DNA of 64,000 bases, from NCBI GenBank assembly GCA_016185945.1, contig JACPMR010000003.1:62001-126000 (forward strand). The letters run 5' to 3'. Numbering within the stretch: the first letter of the stretch is position 1; every line of letters begins with the position of its first letter. Below the pieces are notes generated by a model. It saw only the letters and a program-made list of their open reading frames with translations, was not told where the DNA came from and did not search any database. Below are positions 42,792 through 51,250 of the stretch, piece by piece. This stretch comes from Candidatus Woesearchaeota archaeon. Lineage in GTDB: Archaea > Nanobdellota > Nanobdellia > Woesearchaeales > GW2011-AR4. The translations under genes and the position numbers were made by a program.

Positions 42792-45020
42792 TTAACTTTT
42801 TGATTTAATGTATGCAAAATAGCCAAAATAAACAAGAATAACAATAAGTGTGATTAATGATACTATCTTTCCAGTGCTATACGATTCAGGCTTGTACTCA
42901 AAAACCAGTTCTCCCTTCTCTCCATCTAAGTATACAGCGCTGATTACATTGTTGGCTTTGAAGATTTCAACATTCCTGCCATTTATGCTTGCTTTCCATC
43001 CTGGGAAATAAGCAAATCTTTCGCTTAAAGCAAGCCAACCCCTTTCTCCATTTAAATCAAGAATTACCTTATTGTTTGAGTAATGACTAATGCTTATTTC
43101 TGCATAATCTCTTTTTATTTTGCTGAAAATCACATTTAAATCCGAAATGTCAATGTTCAACTGGTTGCTTAGAATATCCGGAAGTATAATGCCGCCTTGC
43201 GTTGCATATCGCTGAAGATTATTAATGCCGTCCTGATCAATAGAACCACCTACTAAAAATATGTAATCAAATCTTCCCAGGAAATCTAGCTCGTAATCAT
43301 TTATATCGGCAGCTTCAACTAGAACTACATTTTTTGGCTCCCAGTTCTGGAATACAAGGGTGTAAATGAGCTGCTTGGCAATATTTTTGTCTCCGACAAC
43401 AAGCGCGCTTTTTGACACAAGATAAAATCTCGGCAGAAAGTCTTTGTTCTCGTACAAGTAAGGCCCGAATGCTTCCCAAACGCCGCAATTCATGCAGGAA
43501 TTGAATTTGCCGGCAAGCACAATATTTGGCGCATCCAATTTTTCGTCTGCTACTATGTATTTTACATTTAGAATGCCGAGCATTTTCGAGCTTAGGGATT
43601 GCTGGGCTATTGCCAAATAGGTTGTGTACTCAGGCACCCAGATACCTCCTCCGCCTTTTACTTCAGAAATCCCTTTTTGAGCATAATAACTGTAGCCGGC
43701 AGCTCCTACAATGTCTTTCAGGGCAAGATTCGCAGTTCTGAATTTTGAAGCATCTTTGCCCATGTAAGCAAGCAATCCAATATCATCAGGATGCACAATC
43801 TTAGACGCCATGGGAACTTTTTGTAAGAAAAGCGATTCCAATAAAATCAAAGCAACAATTGCTGCAAAAAATATATTACGATATTTTGCATAAACCTTGT
43901 ATTTCTTCAACCTTTCATTTAACAAAACAAAACCATAAGCAGCTAGAATAGAGCTGCCAAATGAAAACAAAACAAGGGCTCTTTCAACATGCCTCAGCTT
44001 ATCAAAGCCGGGAATCTTATACATTAAATCTGCCACAAAAGTGCCTGTTGCAAATAAAAGTGAGAAGGCAATAAGCGCAGCACTAAACCAAACTACTTTA
44101 TTCTTGTAGTTAAACAATCCATACAACAAGAGAATAAAGCCAATAATTCCAACTGCTGCTGAAACTTGCGCATAGCCAATGTTTGTTATTGCTGCTCTTG
44201 CTATATCTTTAAAATCAACAGGATAGCCCAAAAATTCCTGAAAAGGCACATTTACAGCCCTGCTTGACAATTTTGTGAATTCAAGCACAGGCAATAGCTT
44301 GATTGCTGACAAACTCAAGCCGACAATCAAAATTACAGCTCCAACAAAAATTGACTTAAGCAATGCGTTTGTAAAATTTTTAGTTGCGAGGTTAAATGCA
44401 AAGTATAATGACACAAGCAAAACAGTATAAAAAAACAAAATCATGCTGCCTGATACAATCTGCAAGGCAAAAAATATCCCAGCCAAAATACTGTAAAGCA
44501 GCCAATCTTTTGTCTTTAAAGCCTTGTGAACAAAAAGAAAAATGAAAGGTATTAATGCATAGCCCTCAAGAATGTTCATGTGCCCGCTGATGACAAAAGA
44601 ATGCATAAATCCATTGAACATGTAAATAATTGCAGAGATAAAAGCAGCTTTTTTGTTGTCAACAACATTTTTTACTAGGAGATACATTCCAAATCCAGCT
44701 AGGAAAAAGTAGATTATAAGAGAGAGATTCATTGCAAGATAGATATTTCTAAACAAAAAAATAAACAAAAAGTTCAAGTCAAACATGTAGCTTTCCGGAA
44801 TTCCCAATAATGGCTGCCCTGCATAGAAGTAAGGCGTCCATAAAGGAAGCTGCCAATTTTTTAATGTTTCTTTTGTGTTGACTGAAACAAATGCCAAATC
44901 ATTTATGTAATGGATGTTCTCCAATATGGAATTTCCGCTTAGAATAACCTTGCTTAAGAAAAACAAAGTCAAAATCAAGATAGCAACAATAAAAATAGCA
45001 TTAGGATTTATTTTTTTCAT
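42792..45020 (-). CDS. YfhO-family membrane protein
   Basis: 742 residues with about 12-13 helices in the first 410 residues, a large external domain (about 415-715), and a final helix. LWTPYFYAGQPLLGIPES near residue 60, GFMHSFVISGHMNI, and WLALSERFAYFPGWKASINGR are family motifs; the last is a hallmark of YfhO. Bacterial YfhO is required for glycosylation of teichoic acid, so a GT-C role on a surface polymer is plausible. Overlap or short gaps tie it to the WecB-like gene. Confidence 0.85.
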   Translation of the reverse strand: MKKINPNAIFIVAILILTLFFLSKVILSGNSILENIHYINDLAFVSVNTKETLKNWQLPLWTPYFYAGQPLLGIPESYMFDLNFLFIFLFRNIYLAMNLSLIIYFFLAGFGMYLLVKNVVDNKKAAFISAIIYMFNGFMHSFVISGHMNILEGYALIPFIFLFVHKALKTKDWLLYSILAGIFFALQIVSGSMILFFYTVLLVSLYFAFNLATKNFTNALLKSIFVGAVILIVGLSLSAIKLLPVLEFTKLSSRAVNVPFQEFLGYPVDFKDIARAAITNIGYAQVSAAVGIIGFILLLYGLFNYKNKVVWFSAALIAFSLLFATGTFVADLMYKIPGFDKLRHVERALVLFSFGSSILAAYGFVLLNERLKKYKVYAKYRNIFFAAIVALILLESLFLQKVPMASKIVHPDDIGLLAYMGKDASKFRTANLALKDIVGAAGYSYYAQKGISEVKGGGGIWVPEYTTYLAIAQQSLSSKMLGILNVKYIVADEKLDAPNIVLAGKFNSCMNCGVWEAFGPYLYENKDFLPRFYLVSKSALVVGDKNIAKQLIYTLVFQNWEPKNVVLVEAADINDYELDFLGRFDYIFLVGGSIDQDGINNLQRYATQGGIILPDILSNQLNIDISDLNVIFSKIKRDYAEISISHYSNNKVILDLNGERGWLALSERFAYFPGWKASINGRNVEIFKANNVISAVYLDGEKGELVFEYKPESYSTGKIVSLITLIVILVYFGYFAYIKSKS

Positions 45021-45030
45021 TTCACAAAAA

Positions 45031-46503
45031 TCACAAGTACTCTATGCCTCTTGTCTTTTCCTTCCACAATCCAAGCACTTCATGGGACCATTTGAAAGGA
45101 CGCTCGCCTTTTTTCATCAATCCCGATAGTATTGAAACAACTTTTTTCCCAACATTCCTGCCATATAACTTTTTTCCGCTTTCAAGCTTTTTGATTAATG
45201 AATCGTGCTTTGTTATATGCTCTATCACTCTTACAATGTAGTCGCTGCTTATGGGCGGCACAAGGACATTGCTCTTTGCATTAAAGACAGTTTCAGGCCT
45301 GTCAGTGCTTAGCCTGCAGGTTAAACATGCCTTGCCTATCAAGTTTAGTTCTTCTTGTACTCCGCCTGAATCGGTTAATGCTGCCATGCAGTTTTTTGAT
45401 TCAAAAAATTCTATTACATTTGAATATTCAGGCCATACGCTTGTATGCAAATAATTTTTGTATTTCTTCAGATTGTTCATTATGCCCCTCATTTTGTAAT
45501 AATCCAAGGCATCTCTTGTGGCGCTCATCTCTATAAAATTGACATTATACCCCTTTTTCACTAAGCCCTCGACAGCGCCTATGATTGACTTGAACCTTCT
45601 TGGAGTCAAGTTTTCCCTTCTGTGTATGTCAACCCTTAGCCATCTGTCTTTTTCAAGCTGAGGATAAACATCAAAGACGCTTTTCTCTGATTTTTCTTTT
45701 CTTTTCAATTCAAGAGCATCAACTACCACGCCGCCAACAACCCAGATGTTTTTTTCAAGATAACCTTCCCTGACTAAATGTTCTTTGTTGAGTTCAACAG
45801 GCGCAAAAAGGTATTCGCTGCCTGCAGCAGAAGTGTAAGTGTCCCATTGCTCTGGGAACGGCTCGTTTCTTAACAACAACCATTTTCCATAGAACTGCTG
45901 GTCAATAAAGGTTTCAATGTCAACATGCTTGTAGCGCTTCATCACTTCAGGAGCCATTGAGCGCAAGCCGGCCTCAACCTGGATTGCCTTTTCATTCCTT
46001 GAGAACATCCATGCAGCAGGAACTATGGCTGTCATTATTGTGTCGCCCAGAACAACAGGCACAACAGTTACAGCTGGCCAGTGCTGCTTCAAGTATTTTG
46101 CAAGCCAGCTTACTTTCATCAAAAGCTCTGCTGATTTCTGCGCTAGATTGCCCCTTATTGCAAGATTGCACGCAACCTGGCTTTGAAGGCTGAATTCCGT
46201 CAAGCCGCGAGTTAAAACATCATCATAATGCTGGTTTGAGTTTATTATGAAGTTAGGCATGCCTGCCTTGTTTGCAGCGACAATCGAGCCATAGAACTTG
46301 TAAAAGCACGGCTTTGTGCCGATGACAAAAACCAGCACCCATTTCTTTTCCTTCTTTGCCCTTTCCATCACAGAATGGATAAGCTGTTTGTTTAATTTTA
46401 GCGGAAGTATGCTCGGCAGGAAGCTCTCTGTCTCCTCTTCTTTTGTGCCGAACATTGACTCGTACGCGCCTGTTATGGGGAATTTCTGTTCTGTCATTTT
46501 CAA
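45031..46503 (-). CDS. Divergent, extended UDP-GlcNAc 2-epimerase-like protein
   Basis: 490 residues, over 100 more than usual. N-terminal about 55 residues are extra. The opening motif reads VIGTKPCFYK where the family has GTRPE; NSNQHYDD corresponds to TGQHY/HR; DIHRRENL (usually HRREN) and LTDSGGVQEE are kept; HPRT-like sequence is not visible. It may be an epimerase with a different substrate, or a hydrolysing variant. Element E ends about 30 nt before its start. Confidence 0.75.
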   Translation of the reverse strand: MKMTEQKFPITGAYESMFGTKEEETESFLPSILPLKLNKQLIHSVMERAKKEKKWVLVFVIGTKPCFYKFYGSIVAANKAGMPNFIINSNQHYDDVLTRGLTEFSLQSQVACNLAIRGNLAQKSAELLMKVSWLAKYLKQHWPAVTVVPVVLGDTIMTAIVPAAWMFSRNEKAIQVEAGLRSMAPEVMKRYKHVDIETFIDQQFYGKWLLLRNEPFPEQWDTYTSAAGSEYLFAPVELNKEHLVREGYLEKNIWVVGGVVVDALELKRKEKSEKSVFDVYPQLEKDRWLRVDIHRRENLTPRRFKSIIGAVEGLVKKGYNVNFIEMSATRDALDYYKMRGIMNNLKKYKNYLHTSVWPEYSNVIEFFESKNCMAALTDSGGVQEELNLIGKACLTCRLSTDRPETVFNAKSNVLVPPISSDYIVRVIEHITKHDSLIKKLESGKKLYGRNVGKKVVSILSGLMKKGERPFKWSHEVLGLWKEKTRGIEYL

Positions 46504-46540
46504 ATAAAGTTGATTTTATAATTCATTTTTAAATTTTCAA

Positions 46541-46712
46541 TCTGTTCGCGCTATCGCGCTCACAATATCTAGTGCTCGCTCCTCACTTCCCTGCCAGTGG
46601 CATGCGAGGCTCGCGAAGAGACTCGCTCGCCAGTCACCCGTTCGGAGCTCGCCTATTTATTCAATAAAACATGAAAAGCGGTTCACTTTCTTCGCCTTGA
46701 CAGCTAAAAGTC
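46541..46712 (-). repeat. GC-rich intergenic hairpin element E (possible structured ncRNA or leader)
   Basis: Minus-strand reading shares with element B: AATAGGCGAG in the middle and TTGTGAGCGCGATAGCGC then GAACAGATTGAAAATTT at the end, where GCGC-GATA-GCGC forms a hairpin. The head is diverged (GAGCGACTTTTAGCTGTCAAG...). GC-rich middle (46577-46655) has many CTCGC/GCGAG repeats. Like B it ends about 30 nt before the next ATG on the same strand. Confidence 0.5.
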
Positions 46713-46797
46713 GCTCTCGTTTTTTTGATTGAATATTTTATTTAATGTTTGTTTTATTTTTTATTATTTGGAATATTTTATTTTTGTCTGCTTTATT

Positions 46798-47361
46798 TTA
46801 TCTATCTTTCTTTACAACAAACATTGTGTGCTCAACAAACGGGTAAAACCACTCCCTTTCTACATTATGCTTAACAGCCACTATTTTTAAATTTAACTTT
46901 TTAAAAATGCCAAGCCATTCCTTTTCTGTCTTGAACTTGAATGGCGTTTCTACTCCCCTTAATCTGTTGGAAAGAAAGTCCATTGCATTTGTGATTGGAG
47001 ATGGCTTTGTATCCTCAAAAATAACTATGTTACCTTTGCAAACCCTTATTGCTTCTTTCAGCACAGCCAATGGCTCTTCACAATGGTGAAGCACATAGGC
47101 AATTAATGCGGAATTAAATTGGTTGTTTTTGAAAGGCATATTTTTTCCATCATAAACAACAACTTTCATATCTGTCTGGCTTAAATCCTTGACGTCAAGG
47201 CATGTGACCTTTACATTGTTTTTTACTTGAATTTCCTTTGCAATGTAGCATCTGCCTGCACCAATATCAAGAAACTTGCCTTTTAGAAATTTCTTGCAGT
47301 AATTGCTGGTTTTCCTTGCCTTTATAAGCAGAAGCGGCTTGATAAGAAGTTCAAAGGTCAT
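46798..47361 (-). CDS. Class I SAM-dependent methyltransferase
   Basis: 187 residues. FLDIGAGRCYIAKEI (motif I), TCLDVKD (motif II), NSALIAYVLHHCEE (motif IV). Short UbiE/MenG-like type. Overlaps the zinc-ribbon gene by 4 nt (ATGA). The acceptor may be the lipid carrier, a glycan or another small molecule. Confidence 0.85.
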   Translation of the reverse strand: MTFELLIKPLLLIKARKTSNYCKKFLKGKFLDIGAGRCYIAKEIQVKNNVKVTCLDVKDLSQTDMKVVVYDGKNMPFKNNQFNSALIAYVLHHCEEPLAVLKEAIRVCKGNIVIFEDTKPSPITNAMDFLSNRLRGVETPFKFKTEKEWLGIFKKLNLKIVAVKHNVEREWFYPFVEHTMFVVKKDR

Positions 47362-47531
47362 TTACTCCAGCCCCAGCCGCATTTTTTGTCAGAGCATTTT
47401 GCTTTCTGAATGAACTCATGCGGATAGTCAGTTTCAATTACCTTTTTCTTGCAGACAGGACATCTGTGCAGCAAATGAACATTCCAAAACAGTTTGAAAA
47501 AGTTCCTGATATGCCATACAACGCTTGCCAT
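47358..47531 (-). CDS. 57-residue zinc-ribbon protein
   Basis: Not in the six-frame list because of its size. Starts with ATG 1 nt after the GT2 stop and shares ATGA with the methyltransferase. N-terminal amphipathic or hydrophobic part (WHIRNFFKLFWNVHLLH), then RCPVCKKK and later KCSDKKCGWGW: two Cys pairs as a metal ribbon. It may bind GT2 or the methyltransferase; function unknown. Confidence 0.75.
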   Translation of the reverse strand: MASVVWHIRNFFKLFWNVHLLHRCPVCKKKVIETDYPHEFIQKAKCSDKKCGWGWSK

Positions 47532-47532
47532 T

Positions 47533-48276
47533 TTAATTGCCTCTTATTCTTCTTATTCTTATATCAAACCAGAGCTTGAATGCCTCCTTTAAAATATCCA
47601 AAACAACCTTTGGCTTTGGAAGATTCAAGCCGATTTCCCACTCAAAAACCGGCTTGCCTAAAATCCTCGGATAATGTTTGACGCCGATTTCTTTTATTTT
47701 AAAGCCCTTTTTTCTTGCCTTTGCCAAAAGCTCTGTTGTTGCAACTCCTGTAGTGCATGTCAAGTCTATGCTGTTTATAACCCTTTTGCTGACTAATCTG
47801 AAAGCGCAGTCCAAATCCTTCTCTTTTGCCCCTGAGATGAAGCGCATCATTATGTTATAGATTTTTGATATGAAAATTCTTGTTTTTGGGTCATGCCGCT
47901 TTATCCTGTAGCCGGCAATTATATCATATTTTCCAATGTAAGGCAGGAACTTCCTGAACTCGTTCAAATCAAACTGGTTGTCAGAGTCGGCATAGAAAAT
48001 GTAAGGATGTTTTGCATTCCTGAAGCCAAGTATCTTCGCATAGCCAATGCCTTTCTTTTCTTTCGGTTGGATTATGAGTTTTATCTTTTTATTTTTCTTG
48101 GCAAACTTCTTTACTATATTTATTGTGCCGTCAGTCGAGCCCTCGTAAACAACAACAAGGATTTCATATTTATTTGCCACATCATTTAGGACTTTTACTG
48201 CAGAATTAAGCAATTTCGGCATGTTTTCTGCTTCATTGTAAGCAGGAAAAAACATTGTAATGTCCGGTTTTGGCAT
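47533..48276 (-). CDS. GT2 polyprenyl-phosphate sugar synthase
   Basis: 247 residues. MFFPAYNEAENMPKLL, VVYEGSTDGT (Glu-Gly where most have Asp-Asp), IFYADSDNQFDLNEF (DxD), DLDCAFRLVSK, and a basic C-terminus. Start of a minus-strand operon with the zinc-ribbon and methyltransferase genes. Divergent from the DNRLRE gene. Confidence 0.83.
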   Translation of the reverse strand: MPKPDITMFFPAYNEAENMPKLLNSAVKVLNDVANKYEILVVVYEGSTDGTINIVKKFAKKNKKIKLIIQPKEKKGIGYAKILGFRNAKHPYIFYADSDNQFDLNEFRKFLPYIGKYDIIAGYRIKRHDPKTRIFISKIYNIMMRFISGAKEKDLDCAFRLVSKRVINSIDLTCTTGVATTELLAKARKKGFKIKEIGVKHYPRILGKPVFEWEIGLNLPKPKVVLDILKEAFKLWFDIRIRRIRGN

Positions 48277-48418
48277 ATATTGGGAGAAAAATAATGGATA
48301 TTTAAAGGTTTATTACATTACTATTAAATGAGAGATAATAGATAATTTAAAATCGGCCTATTTATGCTTAAATGGAGAAAAATATAAATACTATCCAGCA
48401 AAAGCCAATTAATAAAAA

Positions 48419-49273
48419 ATGGAAAAATTGTTTAAGTTAATTTTTGTATTATACTCACGGACAAAAATGATTAGACAATTGTTGTCCGTTCGTAATAAGC
48501 AAAAGACATATCAATTGTCTAAAATATTTGTGTCTTTTGCTATAGCACTGAGTTTTTTGATTCTGCCTATTGTTCATGCAAATGAGCAAATGATACTGGA
48601 CTATGACGATGATATTCTTGCAGATACAATGATTTTTGATGCCACTCCTGATACAAATTATGGAAGTTCACCAATGATGAGAACATACAAAACAACCGGA
48701 GAGCACATTCGTTCTTATGTTATGTTTTCCTTGGACAATCTTACACACATCTCTCCAAACAGCATAGTAACAGCAAAATGGTATGGGTACGTATATAGAG
48801 TTGATGGTGATGTGATTAATGCCCATATTTATGGAGTTAATGCAACTTGGAATGAAAATCGACTGCTATGGGGCAGCCAACCATGCAGTACGGCAGAAAA
48901 TAATCCCGGGAATGATAATTGTAATGGGACAGCCTCAGACAGCTTGACGAATCTGGCTTCTGGAAACTGGTATAGCTTTGATGTGTTGCCTGCTTTAAGG
49001 AAGGCGTTAGCAGAAAAGAAAAGTGATATATCTTTTGTTATTCTGGCAAATGAAGATTGGCTTGGTGATGGAGCTGGACAATATTATTACACTAAAGAAG
49101 AAAAAACAAACGCCAATTTGGTTCATTACTTGAACGTTACTTATGTTCCTCCTACAAAAGCAGGATTTCAATTGTCATCTAAAATGATATACATTATAAT
49201 TATAATCTTTCTCTTAGTAATAATAAGAATTTTGCTTTGGTATATCAATTCTTTACACAAAAAAGTAAAATAA
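48419..49273 (+). CDS. DNRLRE-type secreted membrane-anchored protein
   Basis: 284 residues. Hydrophobic segment at about 34-54 ends at VHA, a likely signal peptide cut; then ADTMIFDATPDTNYGSSP, the start pattern of DNRLRE adhesion domains (beta-sandwich); several N-x-T sequons; a TM helix near 258-276 and KK at the end. TATA-like AAATATAAATAC lies about 38 nt before the ATG. The first 33 residues are unusually long and basic; Met17 is an alternative start, and then the leader sequence would hold the repeats at 48457-48541. Confidence 0.78.
   Translation: MEKLFKLIFVLYSRTKMIRQLLSVRNKQKTYQLSKIFVSFAIALSFLILPIVHANEQMILDYDDDILADTMIFDATPDTNYGSSPMMRTYKTTGEHIRSYVMFSLDNLTHISPNSIVTAKWYGYVYRVDGDVINAHIYGVNATWNENRLLWGSQPCSTAENNPGNDNCNGTASDSLTNLASGNWYSFDVLPALRKALAEKKSDISFVILANEDWLGDGAGQYYYTKEEKTNANLVHYLNVTYVPPTKAGFQLSSKMIYIIIIIFLLVIIRILLWYINSLHKKVK
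48457..48541 (+). repeat. Three interlocked perfect inverted repeats
   Basis: ACGGACAA (48457-48464) with TTGTCCGT (48482-48489); TTAGACAATTG (48471-48481) with CAATTGTCTAA (48512-48522); AGCAAAAGACA (48498-48508) with TGTCTTTTGCT (48531-48541). The arms alternate (a-b-a'-c-b'-c'), so the RNA could form chained pseudoknots. They cover the start region of the DNRLRE gene, including the alternative start. Confidence 0.75.
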
Positions 49274-49275
49274 TT

Positions 49276-49761
49276 CTAATTTTTATACAATCCAATAATC
49301 TTATTTATCACCCCAGTTGTAGAATAGTCCTTTTCCATCTTTGTAATCACTATTTTGCCGCCATTCTTTTCAACAACATCTTTTTCTATGATTTGATTTA
49401 GTTTATAATCGCCTGCCTTGACATGGATGTTTGGCTTTATTTGTTCCAACCATTTTCTGGGGTCATTTTCGTCAAACAGAAAATCATAATCAACGCTTTC
49501 AAGCGCTGCAAGAACTGAAATACGTGATTTTTCGTCATTTATTGGCCTTTTGTCTCCTTTTATTTTTTTTACAGATTTGTCTGAGTTAACTCCAACAATC
49601 AAAACATCCCCAAGCTTCTTTGCCTCTTCAAGACATTTCACATGGCCATAATGAAGAATGTCAAAAACACCATTGGTTGTGACTATTTTCTTGTTTTGGG
49701 ATTTTAGTTTTTGGACTAGTGGGATTAGTTTGTTTAATGTCATAATCTTTTTATTTATCAT
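49276..49761 (-). CDS. hldE2: HldE C-terminal type: heptose-1-phosphate nucleotidyltransferase
   Basis: 161 residues. TNGVFDILHYGHVKCLEEAK contains the HxGH catalytic motif; VGVNSDKSVKKIKGDKRPI and the late YSTTGVINKI match the HldE (RfaE) domain II. It joins ATP (ADP-heptose) or another NTP to D-glycero-manno-heptose 1-phosphate. Last gene of the heptose operon, overlapping gmhB by 11 nt. Confidence 0.92.
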   Translation of the reverse strand: MINKKIMTLNKLIPLVQKLKSQNKKIVTTNGVFDILHYGHVKCLEEAKKLGDVLIVGVNSDKSVKKIKGDKRPINDEKSRISVLAALESVDYDFLFDENDPRKWLEQIKPNIHVKAGDYKLNQIIEKDVVEKNGGKIVITKMEKDYSTTGVINKIIGLYKN

Positions 49762-50278
49762 TTTTAATTATCCACTTCGCTGCATCCAGCAAATCCCTTG
49801 CAAAATAATCTGGATGGACTTCGTTTTTTGCATTTGAGCCGTTGCCGGTTAAAACATGAATCGTCTTGCAGCCAACATTCCTGCCCATCTCAAAGTCACT
49901 TTTCCTGTCGCCTATTACAAATGATTTCTTTAAACTAATATTGAATTCCTTTTTAGCATCTTCCAAAAATCTTGTTTTTGGCTTTCTGCACTCGCAGTTG
50001 TCTTCTGGATTGTGAGGGCAAAAGTATGTTTTTTCTATTTTTATGTTGTGCTTTTTTAATTCTTCCAAAACGCGTTTGTTATAATTGAAAAAATCCTCAA
50101 ATTTATAGTAACCCCTTCCAATGCCTGACTGGTTTGTTACGATGAACAATCTGTAATTTTTCAATAATACCAAGCCCTCAACTGCGTTTGGCAGCAGCTT
50201 AAAGTCCTCTATTTTATTGACATAGCCGATATCCTCTGTAATTACGCCATCACGGTCCAAAAATACTGCTTTGTTCAT
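49751..50278 (-). CDS. gmhB: D-glycero-D-manno-heptose 1,7-bisphosphate 7-phosphatase
   Basis: 175 residues, HAD superfamily. FLDRDGVITED (Asp8, Asp10), VTNQSGIGRG, CPHNPEDNCECRKPK (structural zinc Cys/His), VIGDRKSDFEMG. These are all typical of GmhB. It removes the 7-phosphate, giving heptose 1-phosphate for the HldE domain II. Overlaps the kinase gene by 4 nt. Confidence 0.93.
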   Translation of the reverse strand: MNKAVFLDRDGVITEDIGYVNKIEDFKLLPNAVEGLVLLKNYRLFIVTNQSGIGRGYYKFEDFFNYNKRVLEELKKHNIKIEKTYFCPHNPEDNCECRKPKTRFLEDAKKEFNISLKKSFVIGDRKSDFEMGRNVGCKTIHVLTGNGSNAKNEVHPDYFARDLLDAAKWIIKNDK

Positions 50279-51246
50279 AACTCTTCAATCCCTGCTTTAA
50301 TCTCTTCTATGCTTACAGAGGCAGTTCCAATCTTTCCAACCTTTATCCCTGCTGCAATATTGGACAAAGTAGCGGCTTCTTTCAAGTCAGCGCCTGAAGC
50401 AATAGCAAGGGCTAGAACTGCAACAACTGTGTCGCCTGCGCCTATCAAGCTGTAAACTTCCTTTGCTTTCGCGGGAATATGGGTAACACTGCCATTTTTC
50501 TCAAACAAAGACATTCCTTTCTCTCCCTTGGTTATGAGGATATTTGTATTGAGATACTTTATCAGTTTATTTCCCATCTCAATTACTGCATCGTCGCCAT
50601 CTTCTATGCCCGTCATTTCGCTTGCCTCTGCGTTATTTGGAGTTATTAAGGTTACATTGGAATATAAATCGCGATGCTTCGGCTTGGGATCCACAATTAT
50701 TGGCTTGTTGTTTTCCTTTGAAATCTTAATCAAACTTTCACATATATTTTGTGTTATAACACCTTTTGCATAATCCGAAATAACAACAACATCGACATTT
50801 TTTATTGTCTTTTCAAAAAAAGAAATCATTGACTGCTCGATGCCTTTATGTATATGCTCTTTCTTCTCATAATCAACTCTCAGCAATTGCTGGCTTTTTC
50901 CGATGATTCTTACTTTTTGGATAGTTGGCTTGTCATTCTCTGTGAAAATTCCCTCTGTGTTTATGCCCATGTTTTTCAATTCTCCGAGTAAAATTTTTCT
51001 TGCCTCGTCATTTCCAACAATGCCAGCCATAAATGCCTTGCTGTTCAATGCAGATATGTTGCTTGCAACATTTGAGGCACCTCCTGGTGCATAAGTTTCT
51101 TTCATCACATGAACTACCTGCACAGGCGCTTCCGGGCTTATCCTTGAAACATCTCCCCAGATGTATTTGTCAAGCATTATGTCGCCTACAACAAGTATTT
51201 TCTTGTTTTTGAATTGTTCCAAGATTTTTAATAATTGTTGTTTCAT
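50275..51246 (-). CDS. hldE1: HldE N-terminal type: heptose-7-phosphate kinase (PfkB family)
   Basis: 323 residues from Met23 of the open frame, which sits 5 nt after the upstream stop; the longer start would overlap. ILVVGDIMLDKYIWGDV start, PGGASNVASNISAL, GAGDTVVAVLALA with the catalytic Asp. It phosphorylates D-glycero-D-manno-heptose 7-phosphate at C1. In many bacteria this is fused to HldE2; here they are separate genes. Confidence 0.92.
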   Translation of the reverse strand: MKQQLLKILEQFKNKKILVVGDIMLDKYIWGDVSRISPEAPVQVVHVMKETYAPGGASNVASNISALNSKAFMAGIVGNDEARKILLGELKNMGINTEGIFTENDKPTIQKVRIIGKSQQLLRVDYEKKEHIHKGIEQSMISFFEKTIKNVDVVVISDYAKGVITQNICESLIKISKENNKPIIVDPKPKHRDLYSNVTLITPNNAEASEMTGIEDGDDAVIEMGNKLIKYLNTNILITKGEKGMSLFEKNGSVTHIPAKAKEVYSLIGAGDTVVAVLALAIASGADLKEAATLSNIAAGIKVGKIGTASVSIEEIKAGIEEL

Positions 51247-51250
51247 TTTA

